Below are positions 1 through 12,668 of a stretch of DNA of 64,000 bases, piece after piece. How positions within the stretch are numbered: the first letter of the stretch is position 1; the number at the start of each line of letters is the position of its first letter. The notes below the pieces were generated by a model, which was given only the letters and a program-made list of their open reading frames with translations, was not told the DNA's origin and did not search any database. The DNA lies in assembly GCA_019915135.1 (NCBI GenBank), contig JAHLMK010000003.1:2232001-2296000 (forward strand). Direction: 5' to 3'. Made by a program: the position numbers and the translations under genes. Source of the stretch: Strobilurus pachycystidiatus (taxonomy: Eukaryota; Basidiomycota; Agaricomycetes; Agaricales; Physalacriaceae).

Positions 1-1577
1 ATTTCGATACCTAATCGCGAAGTAGGACTTACCGCTGCGAACGAACGACAAAATACTATGAATGCCCATCCATGTGGTGCGTCCGAAACTGCCAAGGGTG
101 CCAGAACGGGAAATTGTGTGACGGACGAGACGATCCCTCCGCCGATACTGAGGAGGACTGAGTATCCGATTGGACGAGAGAGCATGGAATGTGATGTTAG
201 TGTCGATAGAAGAGCAACAGAAACTATGTTGCTGAAAGCAAGGGTATCGATGCCGGATTGTTGCGGCGACGCCCCCTTACAGGCTTGAAGATAGACCGTG
301 AGATAATCTAAGCCATGACCATCAAGACTTGTTGAATCGTTGAGGACAGGTGCGTACTGATGACGGCCAAGTTGATCAAGTGGTTCAGAAAGGTTTGCAG
401 ATAACCACTGAGGGTTGTGCAATTCGAGAAGATATGCCAGGGCATCTGAACAGACTCAGTCGCGCCTTGCCATACGATGAACAGAACGAGCTTACAATCG
501 GTTGGTGTGCATATGTCTTTTCGTAATACAAGAATAAAACCATTCCACCAAGCCCAATGATCAGGGGAGCCAGGACATGAGCGGATGACCAAGGATAGAC
601 GACTCCGCTCCAGGTGAGAGCGATGATGATTGAACTTGAGCTAGAGACAACCAAAATTATACCACTAGAAAGCGGTTGGCATCATGAACCTGACTGGCGA
701 ACATGACTTACGGCCAATCCAGCTGGAGCGCTTTGTGGAGAAGATGCCCCTCGGGTGTGGTAAAATCGAGCAGCAGGAAGACCATCGCGAATGCAAGTCC
801 GCATATGGGTATATTCAGATAGAAGAGCCATCTCCACTGCCCGCGACTGGCCAATGCACCGCCAACGAGAGGACCGAACCCGGCACCAAGAGACCAGGCA
901 CTATTAGTGTCAAGAGAGTTATTCGTAAGATAGATATAGAGTTCGAGAAAGCTTACAGGTTCACAGCGCCACCGACCATACCGCGGCGCCTCAAAGGAAA
1001 GATCAGACAGAATGATATTGGTGTAGCTGATGATGCTCCCGCCACCCATTCCTTGAATCGCTGAGTGCCCGTCAGTTTGAGACTTGAGGCTAGGGCACGT
1101 CTACATACCAAGACCCGCGATGAGCCAGGACATATTCCGAGCAGAACCGCACAAAGCACTCCCCAATATAAACAACACGAGCGAACTGAGCATTGCCTGT
1201 CTCCGACCAAAGATCTACGACGAAAGATCCGTCAAACGCAGAGGATAGCAATATAGAGTCTATACTTTTGCTAGATTCGCACTCATCGGCAGCATAGTGG
1301 CGGATGCTAGAGTGTACGAGGCAGTCACCCATATGAAATCCTTACCATTCAGGTCGTGCACAATAGTTGGAAGGGCGGTCGAGACGGAGGTCTATGACAT
1401 GTGAGAAGGAATGTCAGACGCAGAAAGTGGGACGCAGTACGACAGAAACAGGGCAACCGATAGACACGTATAGATGGCAGCAATCCGATATTTTGACAGA
1501 ATAGACGAGGCATTCTCCTTGGGAGGTTCGTCGACAAGAGCCCGAACGTTCTCTGAGCTCTGAGGTGAGGGTGGCAT
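1..1577 (-). CDS. MFS drug:H+ antiporter, DHA2/14-TM type; 3' end off the window, probably frame-damaged
   Basis: Spliced on the minus strand from ATG at 1577, this reads as a plasma-membrane exporter of the 14-helix DHA2 group. Family segments seen in order are [16 protein letters not shown], a GxGxGPLVGG-like stretch ([10 protein letters not shown]), [24 protein letters not shown] and [16 protein letters not shown]. Exons I can place: 1391-1266, 1214-1109, 1051-957, 900-712, 664-496, 445-358 and 307-about 24; the C-terminal part lies left of base 1. Two breaks are visible. After SDL (about 997-1002) the family's PLR motif continues in another frame, as if 2 bp were deleted. The exon 1/exon 2 junction (stop at 1392-1394) has no good in-phase donor, and the usual Asp of the first helix is missing. 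It could be a pseudogene, a decaying allele or a sequence error. Family confidence is high; functionality is doubtful. Confidence 0.75.
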
Positions 1578-1881
1578 GGCTTTAGTCGGGGGTGAAAGTA
1601 GCCGCAATCAAGCCGCCCATCTCGACGGAAGTCCAGCGTTTGGGTGGGGATTCTGTGTATCTCCCGAGCTCCCCGCCATCATGATGGTAAGCGCCCAATT
1701 AGAGGTGCATTTTGGTCGAAGGTAGGCGATTCTGGAGGCGTGTTCTGTTGATCATCCATGTCGTGGTGATGACCATGTCATCGGCCAGGGGGGCCAGGGT
1801 TGGATCCATCACCAATTCATCTCACGGACGTCCACGGTGATCCACAATGAGCACGGCTCTACTTCTTCCTGCGTTGATCCC

Positions 1882-4039
1882 ATGGACTCCACCACGTCTT
1901 TGCCCGGTGATTTTGAAGCCCAAGAGCAGGAAGAGCGCCCAGTGGAGAATGAAGACCTGAGCTACGAACAGCTACGAGAAATCTACGACGACGAGGAAAT
2001 AGAACGATTCATACAAATCTTCTCCAATGTGAGCCCTTGCGTTGCCTGTTCAATTTAATGCCCACAATACCACTACCTCAGCATGTAAATGAAGTCCGTA
2101 TTCCCTCTGCGAAGCCGTCCAATGTGGACGCTGGCGAACACACCCACCATTTGCTGCAAGACAGGCTTGCGGACGACGAACACGAGGACGAATCTTGGAT
2201 AGCCCTCTACGAGCCGCCTCCGGACCGAGGCCTGTCTGCCGAGTTAGCACAGGTGCGTCGCGTCGCGTCGCGCTTGTACGAGTACTGACGACACCCACTC
2301 CAAGAAATATATCCTTCCTTACTTGCCTCCCCCTGGGCCACCGCCGCCTGCGTTCACCTTTGGACGTCTAAGACTAGCGCTGGAACGACTGTACCTTTTT
2401 GTTGTACCACTATATATTCCCTTTCTACTTCGTCTTCTCCGTCTGGCAACTTGGGAAGATACACATACAAGCGGGATATACTGCTCAGTGAGTGCCGATG
2501 ATGTGGCGTACATTGTGTAAGCTCACCTCAACCGCGCTTCAGATATTTTGGTTCCTGTGGTATCTTGATCTGTTGCTTCCAGCGTTGTGCCTCCGAGTGT
2601 TTTACTCCCTACTCCGCCGGAGAATATTTCCCTACCCGACGCTCGAGGAACTGCGGGAGCGACGTGCCGAACTAGAAGGCGCAGAAATGTTTGGTGGCGT
2701 GCTGTCGTCGCGATTGAACGCCTCATCGTCGGTCGGTGTGAAGGAGCTGTGGCGATTATACAAAGTGGTCCACAAGGGCAAACGAACGAAATTCAAGAAA
2801 GCGTTCAACAAATCCCAGCCAAATCTGACCGATGCACCAGACGAGCCTACAGTCCTCGATGATGAGGTCGAAACACAGCAGGAACGAGATCTCAAGAGAC
2901 TAGGGCTTCTTATCGTGGACGGAGTCGCAGATTTACATGAGCGTTTCAAGAAGTAGGACCTAGAATTGTCACTGCGTGCTGTGCTGATCGCCTCCGTCAG
3001 CCTCTTCATGTGGCGCAAGCCCGACGCATCACGAATCTTTGGAGCGGTACGCTTGTTATCACTTCCCGGCAAGCCTAATCTGATGACAAACGTTTCCAGT
3101 TCATTCTTGTATGCTTCTTGACGACGCTGGTACTACCTTCGCGTCTCCTAGCTAAACTGATATATGCCGTGTTTGGATTCATCTTCTGGCACGTAACGCC
3201 TGTGGTGGCGGCTCTGAGCCCCAAAGAACGTGCTCGGTTGGTGGCCTGCTCGTATTCACCCACTGCGATGGCTCACACAATCCCCCAGCCTCCCTCCGCC
3301 ATTGATAGGCGTACCCACCGATGCGGAATACGCCATGGAGGTTATATCAAAGCGGGTTGCATCTGGGTTGGATATCCGAACGTACAAGGGGAAGAAAACC
3401 AAGGCTCGCGGGAACACATCGGAAGCAGAAGGCTCACAGCAACATGACTCCTCCGAATCAAAGGAGGAAGGAGGGCGTAATATTGATTGGCAGAAATGGA
3501 ACGACCGTGCTGCCCTTGGCAAGGCGTGGGCTGAGGATCGTAAACGTCTGTTCAAGAAAGGCGCGGTACGTTGTCAAACATCAATGACTGTTGTTTCCAG
3601 AACTAATGCTTACTTCCAGGGCATTCCCGATGGGACAAGTAGTAATCCTGTTGTCCCCGTCCCGGCCGTAGCCATCGCGCAATCTCTAGCTACTGCACCC
3701 CAGACCAAGTACAGTGAGTTTATAGGTTCTTTCAATAGCAATCACTCACTCTAAACAGCTTACTTCTGTCAACGGTCTGGAGCTCCTGGGTATATTACAT
3801 TGACACCGACGATGCTCTCCTTCACACCGTTCGCATCCTCCAGTCCAAAGTTTACACGACTCCTATCCCGCCTTCAAGGCGTGAAGAAGACGAATTGGAC
3901 CAAAGGCTTGTCATTTACGTGGTCTACCGAGAATGCCGATGGGGAACAGGAGGAGGAGGTCTTTCGGCTCATTGAGAACCGCGATGACCTTTTTGCACGA
4001 CTCATTGGGGTGGAGGGTAAGCGGTGGGTGAAGGCGTAA
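1882..4039 (+). CDS. Membrane protein with GRAM-like C-terminal domain, tandem copy 1
   Basis: Multi-exon gene starting at MDSTTS (1882); the start is chosen because the paralogue at 4605 begins at the same residue. Acidic N-terminus (YDDEEIERFI), then a proline-rich stretch and hydrophobic segments around IFWFLWYLDLLLPAL and FILVCFLTTLVL that look like membrane hairpins, a motif GVPTDAEYAM, and a C-terminal GRAM/PH-like strand set (APGYITLTPTMLSFTP, then LSFTWSTENADGE). Exon 1 ends at 2028. The stop at 2954-2956 is intronic: a 48-bp intron (GTAGGA...CGTCAG) joins HERFK to NLFMWR. All junctions match those of copy 2. GRAM domains bind membrane lipids and often mark organelle contact sites; that role is inference here. 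The family name is not certain. Confidence 0.7.
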
Positions 4040-4604
4040 GCTTGTGGCTTTCATTGTGGTGGTTCCGGAGTTGTCCATACTATTGTAAGCGCAACTAGGT
4101 GGCGCTGACGTATCTAATATCCAAGCAGTCGATGTTGTCCCGGAAGGTGCTTGTGTGACTGGACTCCCCAGAACTGGGATGTTGCTGGCTCAGCCTGGCT
4201 GGTCATTGACACCGGCTCGCCCAAGTCGGCCCGGCGGTGGCGCAATTCCCAAAGTGTCCGATGTTTCATTAGCAGGGCGGACAGCTTTGCATTCCAGCAC
4301 TACCTACGAGAACCCTCCATAGAGCACGGGCGGTTTGTCGACAAGAGGATGCTACTAATCTCAAGATTGCATGTCCGCACTTGGAGCATACTTACTTACG
4401 CCAGAAGGTTCTGTACGTATCGTGTTGGTGCGTCTATGATGACTTATGACGACCCAGAAACCCCTGAACGCCCAACGTGCAGCGAATGCCGTCACGATGG
4501 GATCATCACCGATACATCGCGCGCGTCCACAGGGGTCCATAAGTAACGTAAGACCCCCCTGCGCGCGAGAGCCTTGTCCTTGCCTCCTTTATCCCATAAT
4601 TCTC
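4040..4604. other. Spacer between the tandem paralogues
   Basis: No supportable gene. The first 80 bases resemble the stretch after copy 2 (shared GTGGCGCTGAC at about 4100-4110 and 6826-6836), so the duplicated unit includes some 3' flank. The 5' flank of copy 2 is not similar to that of copy 1, so the two copies probably have different promoters. Confidence 0.5.
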
Positions 4605-6757
4605 ATGGATTCTGCGACATCTTTGCACGTTTATGCCGAAACCCAAGAAGAGGAGCAGCGACGCGAAGCAATTGAAGACCTGGATTACCGCCACCTTCGA
4701 GAAATCTACGATGACGAGGAAATAGAGCGATTTATCGAAATCTTCTCCAATGTGAGACCCTGCGTCTTGTTCGTCCTCGTGCCAGAATAACATCCATCTC
4801 GCCTAGCAAGTGAAAGAAGTCCGCCTTCCGCCGTCCAATGCGGACTCTCGCGAAGACATCGACCATCCGTCGCAGGAGAGGCTTGCGGACGACGATGAAG
4901 ACGCCGATCTCTGGATAGCCCTCTACGGGTCGCCTCCGGACATACGGGACGATGGCCTATCTGCCGAGATAGCGCAGGTGCGTCGCGTCGCGACTCTCTT
5001 GCCCCGCCTGTACTAACGACGACCCACTCCAAGCAATATATCCATCCTTTCTTGCCTCCCCTTGGTCCACCGCCGCCTATTTTCACCATTGGACATATGA
5101 GATTAGCGCTGGAACGACTCTATCTTTTTGTTGTGCCGCACTACATCCCATTTCTACTTGATCTTCTCAATCTCGCAACCTGGCAGGACACACATACAAG
5201 CGGGATATACTGCTCAGTGAGTGTTGATGATGTGGCGTACATATGAAAGCAAGCTTATATTGATCACGCTCCAGATATTCTGGTTCCTTTGGTTGAACGA
5301 TCTGTTGCTCCCAGCGCTTCTTTTTCGAGTCTTATACTCCTTACTCCGCCGCAGGATATTTCCCTACCCCACGCTCGAAGAACTGCGCGAGCGACGTACT
5401 GAGCTGGAAAACGCGGAGACCTTTAGTGGCGTGTTGTCATCGCAGTTGGGCCCCACATCAGGAGTTGGTCCAAAGGAGTTGTGGCGACTATATAAAGTCT
5501 CCCAGAAGGCCAAACTAGACAAAATCAAGAACGCGCTCAACAAGTCCGAACCGAATCTAACCAGTGCACCCGCGCAGGCAACGGCCCCCAATGATGTGGA
5601 CGAAAACGAGCAGGCAAGAGATATCAAGAGACTAGGGCTCCACATCATCAACGGAGTCGCAAATATCCACGAGCGCTTCAAAAAGTAAGACCTAGCAGTG
5701 TCAATACGTACCGTGCTGATAGCCTCTGTCACCGTCAGTCTTTTCATTTGGCGTAACCCTGGAGCTTCACGGGTCTTTGCAGCGGTTAGTCTAGTATCAC
5801 TTCCCGGCAAGCCTGATTTGACGCGCAAACAATTTTAGGTCATCTTTGTATGCTGCATGGCCACCCTGCTGCTACCAGCGCGTTTCTTGGCTAAGTTGAC
5901 ATACGCCGGGATTGGATTCATCTTCTGGCATGTAACGCCGGTGGTGGTGGCTATGAGCCCCCAAGACCGTGCTCGGTGGGTGTTCCAATCGTGGCAAATC
6001 ACTTTCGAGGCTCACACAAGCCCTTAGTATCCCCGACCCACTGGCATTGCTAGGCGTTCCCACAGACGCGGAATACGCTATGGACATCATCTCACAGCGA
6101 GTTGCATCTGGACTGGATATCACGCCATACAACAAAAAGAAAACCAACGATGCATTGGATCCAGAAAGCGCACAGCTGCATGACTCTTTGGAAACAACAG
6201 ATGAAGGAGGGCATAACCATGATTGGCAGAAATGGAACGACCGTGCTACCATCAAGTGGGCTGGACAAGGCAAACGCCTGCTCAAGAAAGGCGTGGTACG
6301 TTCACAAATGTCACTCATTGTCGTGTCATAACTCAAGCTTATTGCTAAGGGCAAATCCGACGAGAAAACTGGCGATGTAGCCGTCGCGGACGCGCAAGTC
6401 ATCGAACCTCACAGCAGCCACAGTGAGTTTCTAGGTTATTCCAACAGCAATCACTCACTCTAGACAGCTTACTTCTGTCAACACTCTGGAATTCCTGGAT
6501 ATATTACGTTGACGCCGACAATGTTCTCCTTCACACCGTTCAAGATCACATCCTCCAGTCCAAGTTCTGCACACCTCCTGACTCGCCTTCAAGGCGTGAA
6601 GAAGACGCATTGGACCAAAGGCTTGTCATTCACATGGTCTACTGAAAATGCCGATGGGGAACAAGAGGAGCAGATCTTTAGACTCATTGAGAAACGCGAC
6701 GAGCTTTTCGCACGCCTCATTGCGCTGGAGAGTAAGCCTTGGGTGAAGGCCTCGTAG
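4605..6757 (+). CDS. Membrane protein with GRAM-like C-terminal domain, tandem copy 2
   Basis: Paralogue of the preceding gene, same strand and same exon order, starting MDSATS at 4605. It keeps the acidic REIYDDEEIERFI motif, the two hydrophobic hairpin regions (FLWLNDLLLPALLFRVLY; VIFVCCMATLLLPARFL), GVPTDAEYAMDI, and the C-terminal GRAM-like block (IPGYITLTPTMFSFTPF, LSFTWSTENADGEQ). As in copy 1, an apparent stop after HERFKK is removed by an intron (54 bp, GTAAGA...CGTCAG), giving HERFKNLFIWR. The copies differ most in the linker before the GRAM-like region. Both reading frames are open after splicing, so neither copy looks like a pseudogene. Function unknown; a lipid-binding membrane protein is the reasonable inference. 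Confidence 0.7.
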
Positions 6758-7325
6758 AATTCGTTGTGGTGCTGCCGGAGATGTCAAGTGTATAATAGAG
6801 TAAATGTGTAAGCGGTCAACTACGTGGCGCTGACTGTTACCCACATGAATCCAGTTTAGTTAAATGATTCTGGGCAGTCTCAGTCTGTACATAATGCGAA
6901 CCTGGTGCGAACAGTCGTCGGACCAGCGTTAGGAAGTAGAAGAAACACGGCATCTTGGCGCACACAGGCACGTAAGCGCAGATTCTCCTTGTACTCACTC
7001 TACACTTGAAAGCTTGAACGTCTGAACCGTCAACCTCACAGTTGATCACAAACAGTCAGCGTCGGCAAACGGTATTTGTGAGAGCGCGTATGTCAGATCT
7101 ATAGTGATGGGAGTGCACTGATCGCAATACTAATAGTGATTTTGTCATCTTTTAACCGACTAACCGTGGCCCACTGTATGACACTTTGCTGTTTGAAATC
7201 AAGCAGAGGTCCCTCATAATCCAATCTGCCGCAATCCAGTTGGCGTAACGCGTGGCATCGATCCCAGTGCTTAAAAGTAATATGTCTATCTTTGTTTCGT
7301 CCCACTGCCTCCGTCGCCTCCAAAC
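6758..7325. other. Intergenic region 5' of the ABC transporter
   Basis: About 570 bases with no convincing coding chain. It must hold the 3' end of copy 2 and the ABC transporter promoter. I looked for a pleiotropic drug response element (TCCGYGGA) and did not see one. Confidence 0.4.
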
Positions 7326-10300
7326 ATGGAGAAGAAGCCCTCAACCTCATCGACGCGTGTAGATGTCAACTACTTCAATCCCGACGGGCCCAAGGAATTA
7401 CAGCGAAGTATCAGCCGCGTTTCGGCGAGAACGCAAGACATAGAGCTCGCCTCTCAAGGTAGTGCTTCCACCCTCCAGACTTTCGACTTCCGCAAAACTC
7501 TCGAGGATATATCGCAACAGTACGCTCCTGCTTTTCCTTTGAAACTGTCTCATCTCTTGACCTGGTCTCTAGACGTTCTGATGCAGATATTCGGTCGCGC
7601 GAGCTAGGAGTCGTGTTTGAAAATCTGCGCGTAGTCGGCGTCGGGGCCTCTTCTTCCTATCAACCTACTCTTGCCGCCACATTTAACCCCTTTGCCATTG
7701 CGCGAGGTATTCAAGCTGCACGGCACTCGCAAACCCGTGATATTCTGTCTGGGTTCGAGGGATCTGTCAAACCTGGTGAAATGTTATGTGGGTCTGGCTT
7801 CAAGTTCTACTAGGCGGTCGCGTCCTAACCTGAATTCCACAGTGGTTCTCGGTCGCCCTGGCTCTGGTTGCTCAACGCTGCTCAAGACCCTTGCAAACCA
7901 GAGAGGTGAATACCACGCGTTCCACGGAGATGTTCTCTTCGATTCTCTCAGCCACGAAGAAGTATACAAGCACTATCGCGGCGACGCCGTCTACTGCCCT
8001 GAGGACGATGTGCATTTCCCTACCCTCACTGTCGAACAGACGATTGGCTTTGCGGCAAGACTTCGGGCACCACATCTACGTCTAGGATATTCCCGCGACG
8101 AATACGTAGAGGCGGTGACAGATATCCTCACGACCATCTTTGGCCTCAAACGTTCTCGTAAGACGCTCGTTGGCGATGCAGCTATTCGGGGAGTCTCCGG
8201 TGGCGAGAAGAAACGAGTGTCCATCGCCGAAGTCTTGGCCACGCGTGCCTGCCTCGCGTCTTGGGACAAGTACGTCGATTCGTTGACACTCAAATTTCGT
8301 CATTCATGATTTCTCACCAACCCAGCTCTACACGCGGGTTAGACGCCTCGACTGCGTTAGAATTCATTCGAGCGTTGCGGATAGCCACCGACATCGCTAG
8401 CATGACCACAATCGTTTCTCTTTACCAAGCCGGCGAGTCCCTCTACAAGAGCTTCGACAAGGTACGCGTTGCTACATCTCATCACACGCAGAGGGTAGAA
8501 GGCTTATCGATGTCTAGGTCTGTGTCATATACAGTGGTAAAATGGCATATTTCGGACCAGCAGACCGCGCAAGACAATATTTCATAGACATGGGATACGA
8601 GCCGGCAAATCGCCAGACTACGGCGGACTTTCTGGTCGCCGTGACAGATCCCAATGGACGAATCCCCCGGTCCGACGCGTTGAACCTCCCTCGGACGGCG
8701 GAAGAATTTGCAGCGTACTTCCGGGCGTCAGCCATCGGTATAGCCAACAAGAAGGAGATAGAAACTTTCAAGGCAGAACGCGTCGGGAAGGCAGAGATGA
8801 AGCAGTCTTACAAGGACAGCGCCCGGGCGGAATACTCGAAGCACACATCTAAGAGTGCGCCGCAGATTGTTTCGCTCCCCATGCAGGCTCGGGCTGTCAT
8901 GGTTCGACGTCTTCAGATGCTGCGGGGCGATTTATTGTCCCCATTCGTGAACTTGTTGTACGTTACTATCTTGTTTCTCGCATTTTTCCACTCACGTGCT
9001 TGTTTAGCTCCTTCGCAGTCCAAGGGTTAGTCCTTAGGCTTATTAGCGCTCAGACCTAGTACTCACAAGCTACGTGTTTAGAGTGATAATCGGCAGTGTC
9101 TACCTCAAGTTCAGTACTGATACTTCGACGTACTTCTCTCGCGGTGGTGTCCTCTTCTTGTAAGTTACTCTCACTGGCAGCACCGTGCACATCTGCTTAA
9201 GAGAGCTCAGTTCAGTGTTCTTCCCGGCCTTACTCTCAATGGCGGAAATCCCCTCTCTGTATGCGCAACGACCTATAGTTCTCAAGCAGTCTTCTTGGGC
9301 GCTGTACCGTCCATTCATAGATCAAGTGGCGCTGACACTAGTCGATATCCCGATCACCTTCGCCACCTCAGTCATATTCTCTATTCTCATTTACTTCATG
9401 GCGCAGCTGCAACAAACGGCTCAGCAATTCTTGTAAGTGCGCTGTGACAATGCTATATTTGTCAATCTAATACTTTGCCAGCATCTATTTCCTGTTCGTC
9501 TTCACACTCGCTGTCGTCATGAAAAGCTGGTTCCGAGCGGTGGCGGCGGCATGTCCTGATGAAGGTATCAAATTTCCATCACACATCCTTTTTCATCTGT
9601 CTGATGTGGATCGCAGCTATGGCGCAGACCTTGGCCGGTATCTCAATTTTGGCCTACTCCGTCTATACTGGTTATTCGCTGCCTTTGCCCTCTATGATTG
9701 GTGCCTTGAAATGGATCTCTTACCTCAATGTATGTACTACGCATCACATTCATGTACCGTGCCAAGTGCTAACCTTCACTCAGCCCCTACGGTGGGGCTT
9801 TGAGGCTGTTATGACGAACGAATTCCGAACCATCGACGGTACTTGCAGTAATCTAGTCCCAAGCGGCCCTGGTTATGAGGGCATCACTCTTACCAACCAG
9901 GTTTGCACCACTGTCGGTGCCGTTGCTGGCCAGTCCGCAGTCGATGGAAGTCAATTCGCCTATCGGTCTTTTGGCTACCTGTACAGTCACCTCTGGCGGG
10001 TATGGATCTCGTGTTAACTCACAACCACCCAGCACTTACCTTGGAACAGAATTATGGTATCATCATCGCCTTCGGCATTGGCTACACAGCTGCACTCTTC
10101 TTCTTTACCGAGATCAACACCAAGCTCTCCGCTGCTGGTTCCGTCGTTCTTTTCAAACAGGGAACGCGTTCTGACGCTGTTGCTGCTGATCAGTCAGACG
10201 ACATCGAGCGAGCCTCTGTACAGACTGCTCAGGAAGCCGAACAGGCTGCCGGGGAATACGAGAAGGCTCTGAAAGATACTCCTACCCCTACCGACATCTT

Positions 10301-12668
10301 TTCTTGGCAGAATTTGAGCTATACCGTCCCAGTGACAGAAGGAACGAGGCAGCTTTTGAACGAGGTCTCTGGCTTTGTGGTGCCCGGCAAATTGACCGCC
10401 TTGATGGGAGAATCCGGTGCGGGAAAGGTAGATCGTCCTCCAGATATCGTTGCCACTCAAAGGCTCATCGTGTCACTCAGACCACTCTCTTGAATGTCTT
10501 GGCTCAACGGGTCGATGTCGGTGTCATCACCGGTGATCGTTTCGTCAATGGACAAGCTCTCCCCGCGGACTTCCAGTCGCAAACGTAAGACATCTCACCT
10601 TCACGACACCCCACCCGTCAGGCTGACCTAGCGTTCAGGGCCTATTGCCAGCAGCAAGATACTCACGTCGGGGAGTCTACTGTTCACGAGGCTCTAATGT
10701 TTTCTGCTCAATTGCGTCAACCTTCTTCTGTCCCTTTCGCCGAGAAAGCAGCATAGTGCGTATTGTACTCTGACGTCTGATTGTCTTTAACCTTGAAAAT
10801 TAGCGTTGAGAAGTGTCTCCAACTCTGTGGCTTGGAAGCGTTCAGAGACGCTACCGTGGGGTCCTTGAGCATCGAAAACCGCAAGAGGACCACAATCGGC
10901 GTGGAGCTTGCAGCTAAACCTAAACTACTTCTCTTCTTGGACGAACCGACATCCGGTCTGGATTCACAGAGTGCTTGGGCCGTCCTGCTTTTCCTTCGTG
11001 ACCTCGCGGATAACGGGCAGGCAATTCTTTGCACGTTAGTACCTACTTCTCTCAATCCTGCAATTGTACTCATCCGGCACTCGCAGTATTCATCAGCCAT
11101 CTGCGGAGTTGTTCCAAAAGTTCGACAGGCTGTTACTTCTCCGCAAAGGTGGCGAAACGGTCTACTTCGGTGATTTAGGTCACCACGCTACCACGCTGCT
11201 CGAGTATTTCCATCGCAATGGCGCCCGAGTCTGTGATTCTGAGGAAAACCCGTAAGTGGATTCTTGGACCTTCGTTTCCTTCTCACGCTCAGACTTAACT
11301 CGCAGGGCTGAGTACATGCTCGATATTATCGGCGCTGGTGCTACGGCTACCACGACAGAAGATTGGCATCAGATCTGGAAGAACTCCGAGGAATATCGCC
11401 AGGTCCAAGCTCAAATCGAGGACATCCACGCCAAAGGGCGCGCTCGCCCGGCCGTCGAAACAGAGCTCCATACGGAATATGCCTCTGGATGGGGTAACCA
11501 GGTCTACCAGCTTATCAAACGAGATGCTAGCGTCCACAACCGCGATCCCGACTACATGATGGCCAAAATCATGCTCAACATTGTTGCTGGTCTCTTCCTT
11601 GGGTTCTCTTTCTTCTTGTCCAAGGACACACAGCAGGGCACCCAGAACAAGCTTTTCGTCAGTCTCTTGTTGTGGTCAGCGCATTTTTACTGATCCCCCG
11701 ACTAGTCAATCTTCATGGCTACTATCATGGCCGTTCCTCTTACCAACCAGCTGCAGATCCCTTTCCTCAAGATGCGCTCCATCTATGAAATTCGGGAACG
11801 TCCGAGCAGGATGTACCACTGGACCGCCTTGATCACGTCTCAAATCGTCGTCGAGATACCATGGAATATTGCTGGTTCAACCATCTTCTTCTTCTGTTGG
11901 TATTGGACTTCTGGTTTCCCGAGTGAGCGTGCTGGATACAGCTATCTTTTCCTGGGTGTATTCTTCCCTCTCTATTACACGACCATCGGCCAGGCTGTTG
12001 CGGCTCTGTGTCCGAACGCTGAGATTGCAGCACAGCTGTTCGGTTTCTTGTTCTCCTTCGTGTTAACCTTGTGAGCTCTATTCTTGTTCGCTGTGGACGA
12101 TCATTTGAATGTCATTCACAGCAACGGTGTCGTTCAGCCGTACGCGCAACTTGGCTGGTGGCAATGGATGTATCGCCTCGCTCCCTATACCTATCTCATT
12201 GAGGGTTTACTCGGCCAAGGTAAGTTGAATCTCGTGCTCTGGGACACCATGCTAAGTCGTTTTTTCTCCGCAGCTGTCGGTGGCTATGAAATCAAATGTA
12301 GATCGGTTGAGCTGGTGTCACTCAACCCACCTTCCGGTCAAACGTGTTCTCAGTTCATGAGCGACTATATTTCCATGGCCGGCGGATATTTGAACAACCC
12401 CGACGCTACCTCAGGCTGCGAATTCTGCTCAACGCGAAATACGGACGAGCTCCTCAATCTTCAATTCAACATCTACTACTCCCATCACTGGCGCAATCTT
12501 GGAATATTCGCTGCCTTCATCGTTTTCAACGTATGTATCTTGCTTTTCATTCTTTGATATAGCCAATTTAAATCCCATCAGATTGCAGCCGTTTTCGCAT
12601 TCACATGGTTCTTCAGAATCCGTACCCGAAGTCTGCTCGACATGATTCGTGGCCGGGGAAAAGTCTGA
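7326..12668 (+). CDS. PDR-type (ABCG full-size) ABC transporter
   Basis: Intact multi-exon gene for an NBD1-TMD1-NBD2-TMD2 plasma-membrane efflux pump, roughly 1,400-1,500 residues. NBD1 has the PDR-type degenerate Walker [10 protein letters not shown], signature [13 protein letters not shown] and, across an intron, [16 protein letters not shown]2 has canonical Walker A GESGAGKTT (also split by an intron), degenerate signature [15 protein letters not shown], Walker [14 protein letters not shown] and H-loop [15 protein letters not shown]1 includes IIGSVYLKF and [18 protein letters not shown]2 includes [16 protein letters not shown] and [18 protein letters not shown]. The reversed degeneracy of the two sites is normal for PDR pumps. 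Start ATG 7326 gives MEKKPSTSS; the stop is at 12666-12668. An 18-bp micro-exon lies at 9008-9025. Substrate cannot be predicted; PDR pumps export xenobiotics, azoles or lipids. Confidence 0.93.
9008..9025 (+). other. 18-bp micro-exon in the ABC transporter
   Basis: CTCCTTCGCAGTCCAAGG is flanked by acceptor TTTAG and donor GTTAGT. Including it joins FVNLF to [15 protein letters not shown] in frame. Using the later CAG inside it as acceptor instead breaks the frame. Confidence 0.7.

Noticed and set aside
2954..2956. Apparent premature stop in the first GRAM-like paralogue, after HERFKK (also 5686-5688 in the second).
   Set aside because: Introns of 48 and 54 bp begin inside the stop-containing GTAGGA/GTAAGA and splice in frame to NLFMWR and NLFIWR.
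7858..7890. Missing Walker A lysine in NBD1 of the ABC transporter (GRPGSGCST).
   Set aside because: Normal for fungal PDR pumps, in which NBD1 has Cys in place of Lys and NBD2 has a degenerate signature.
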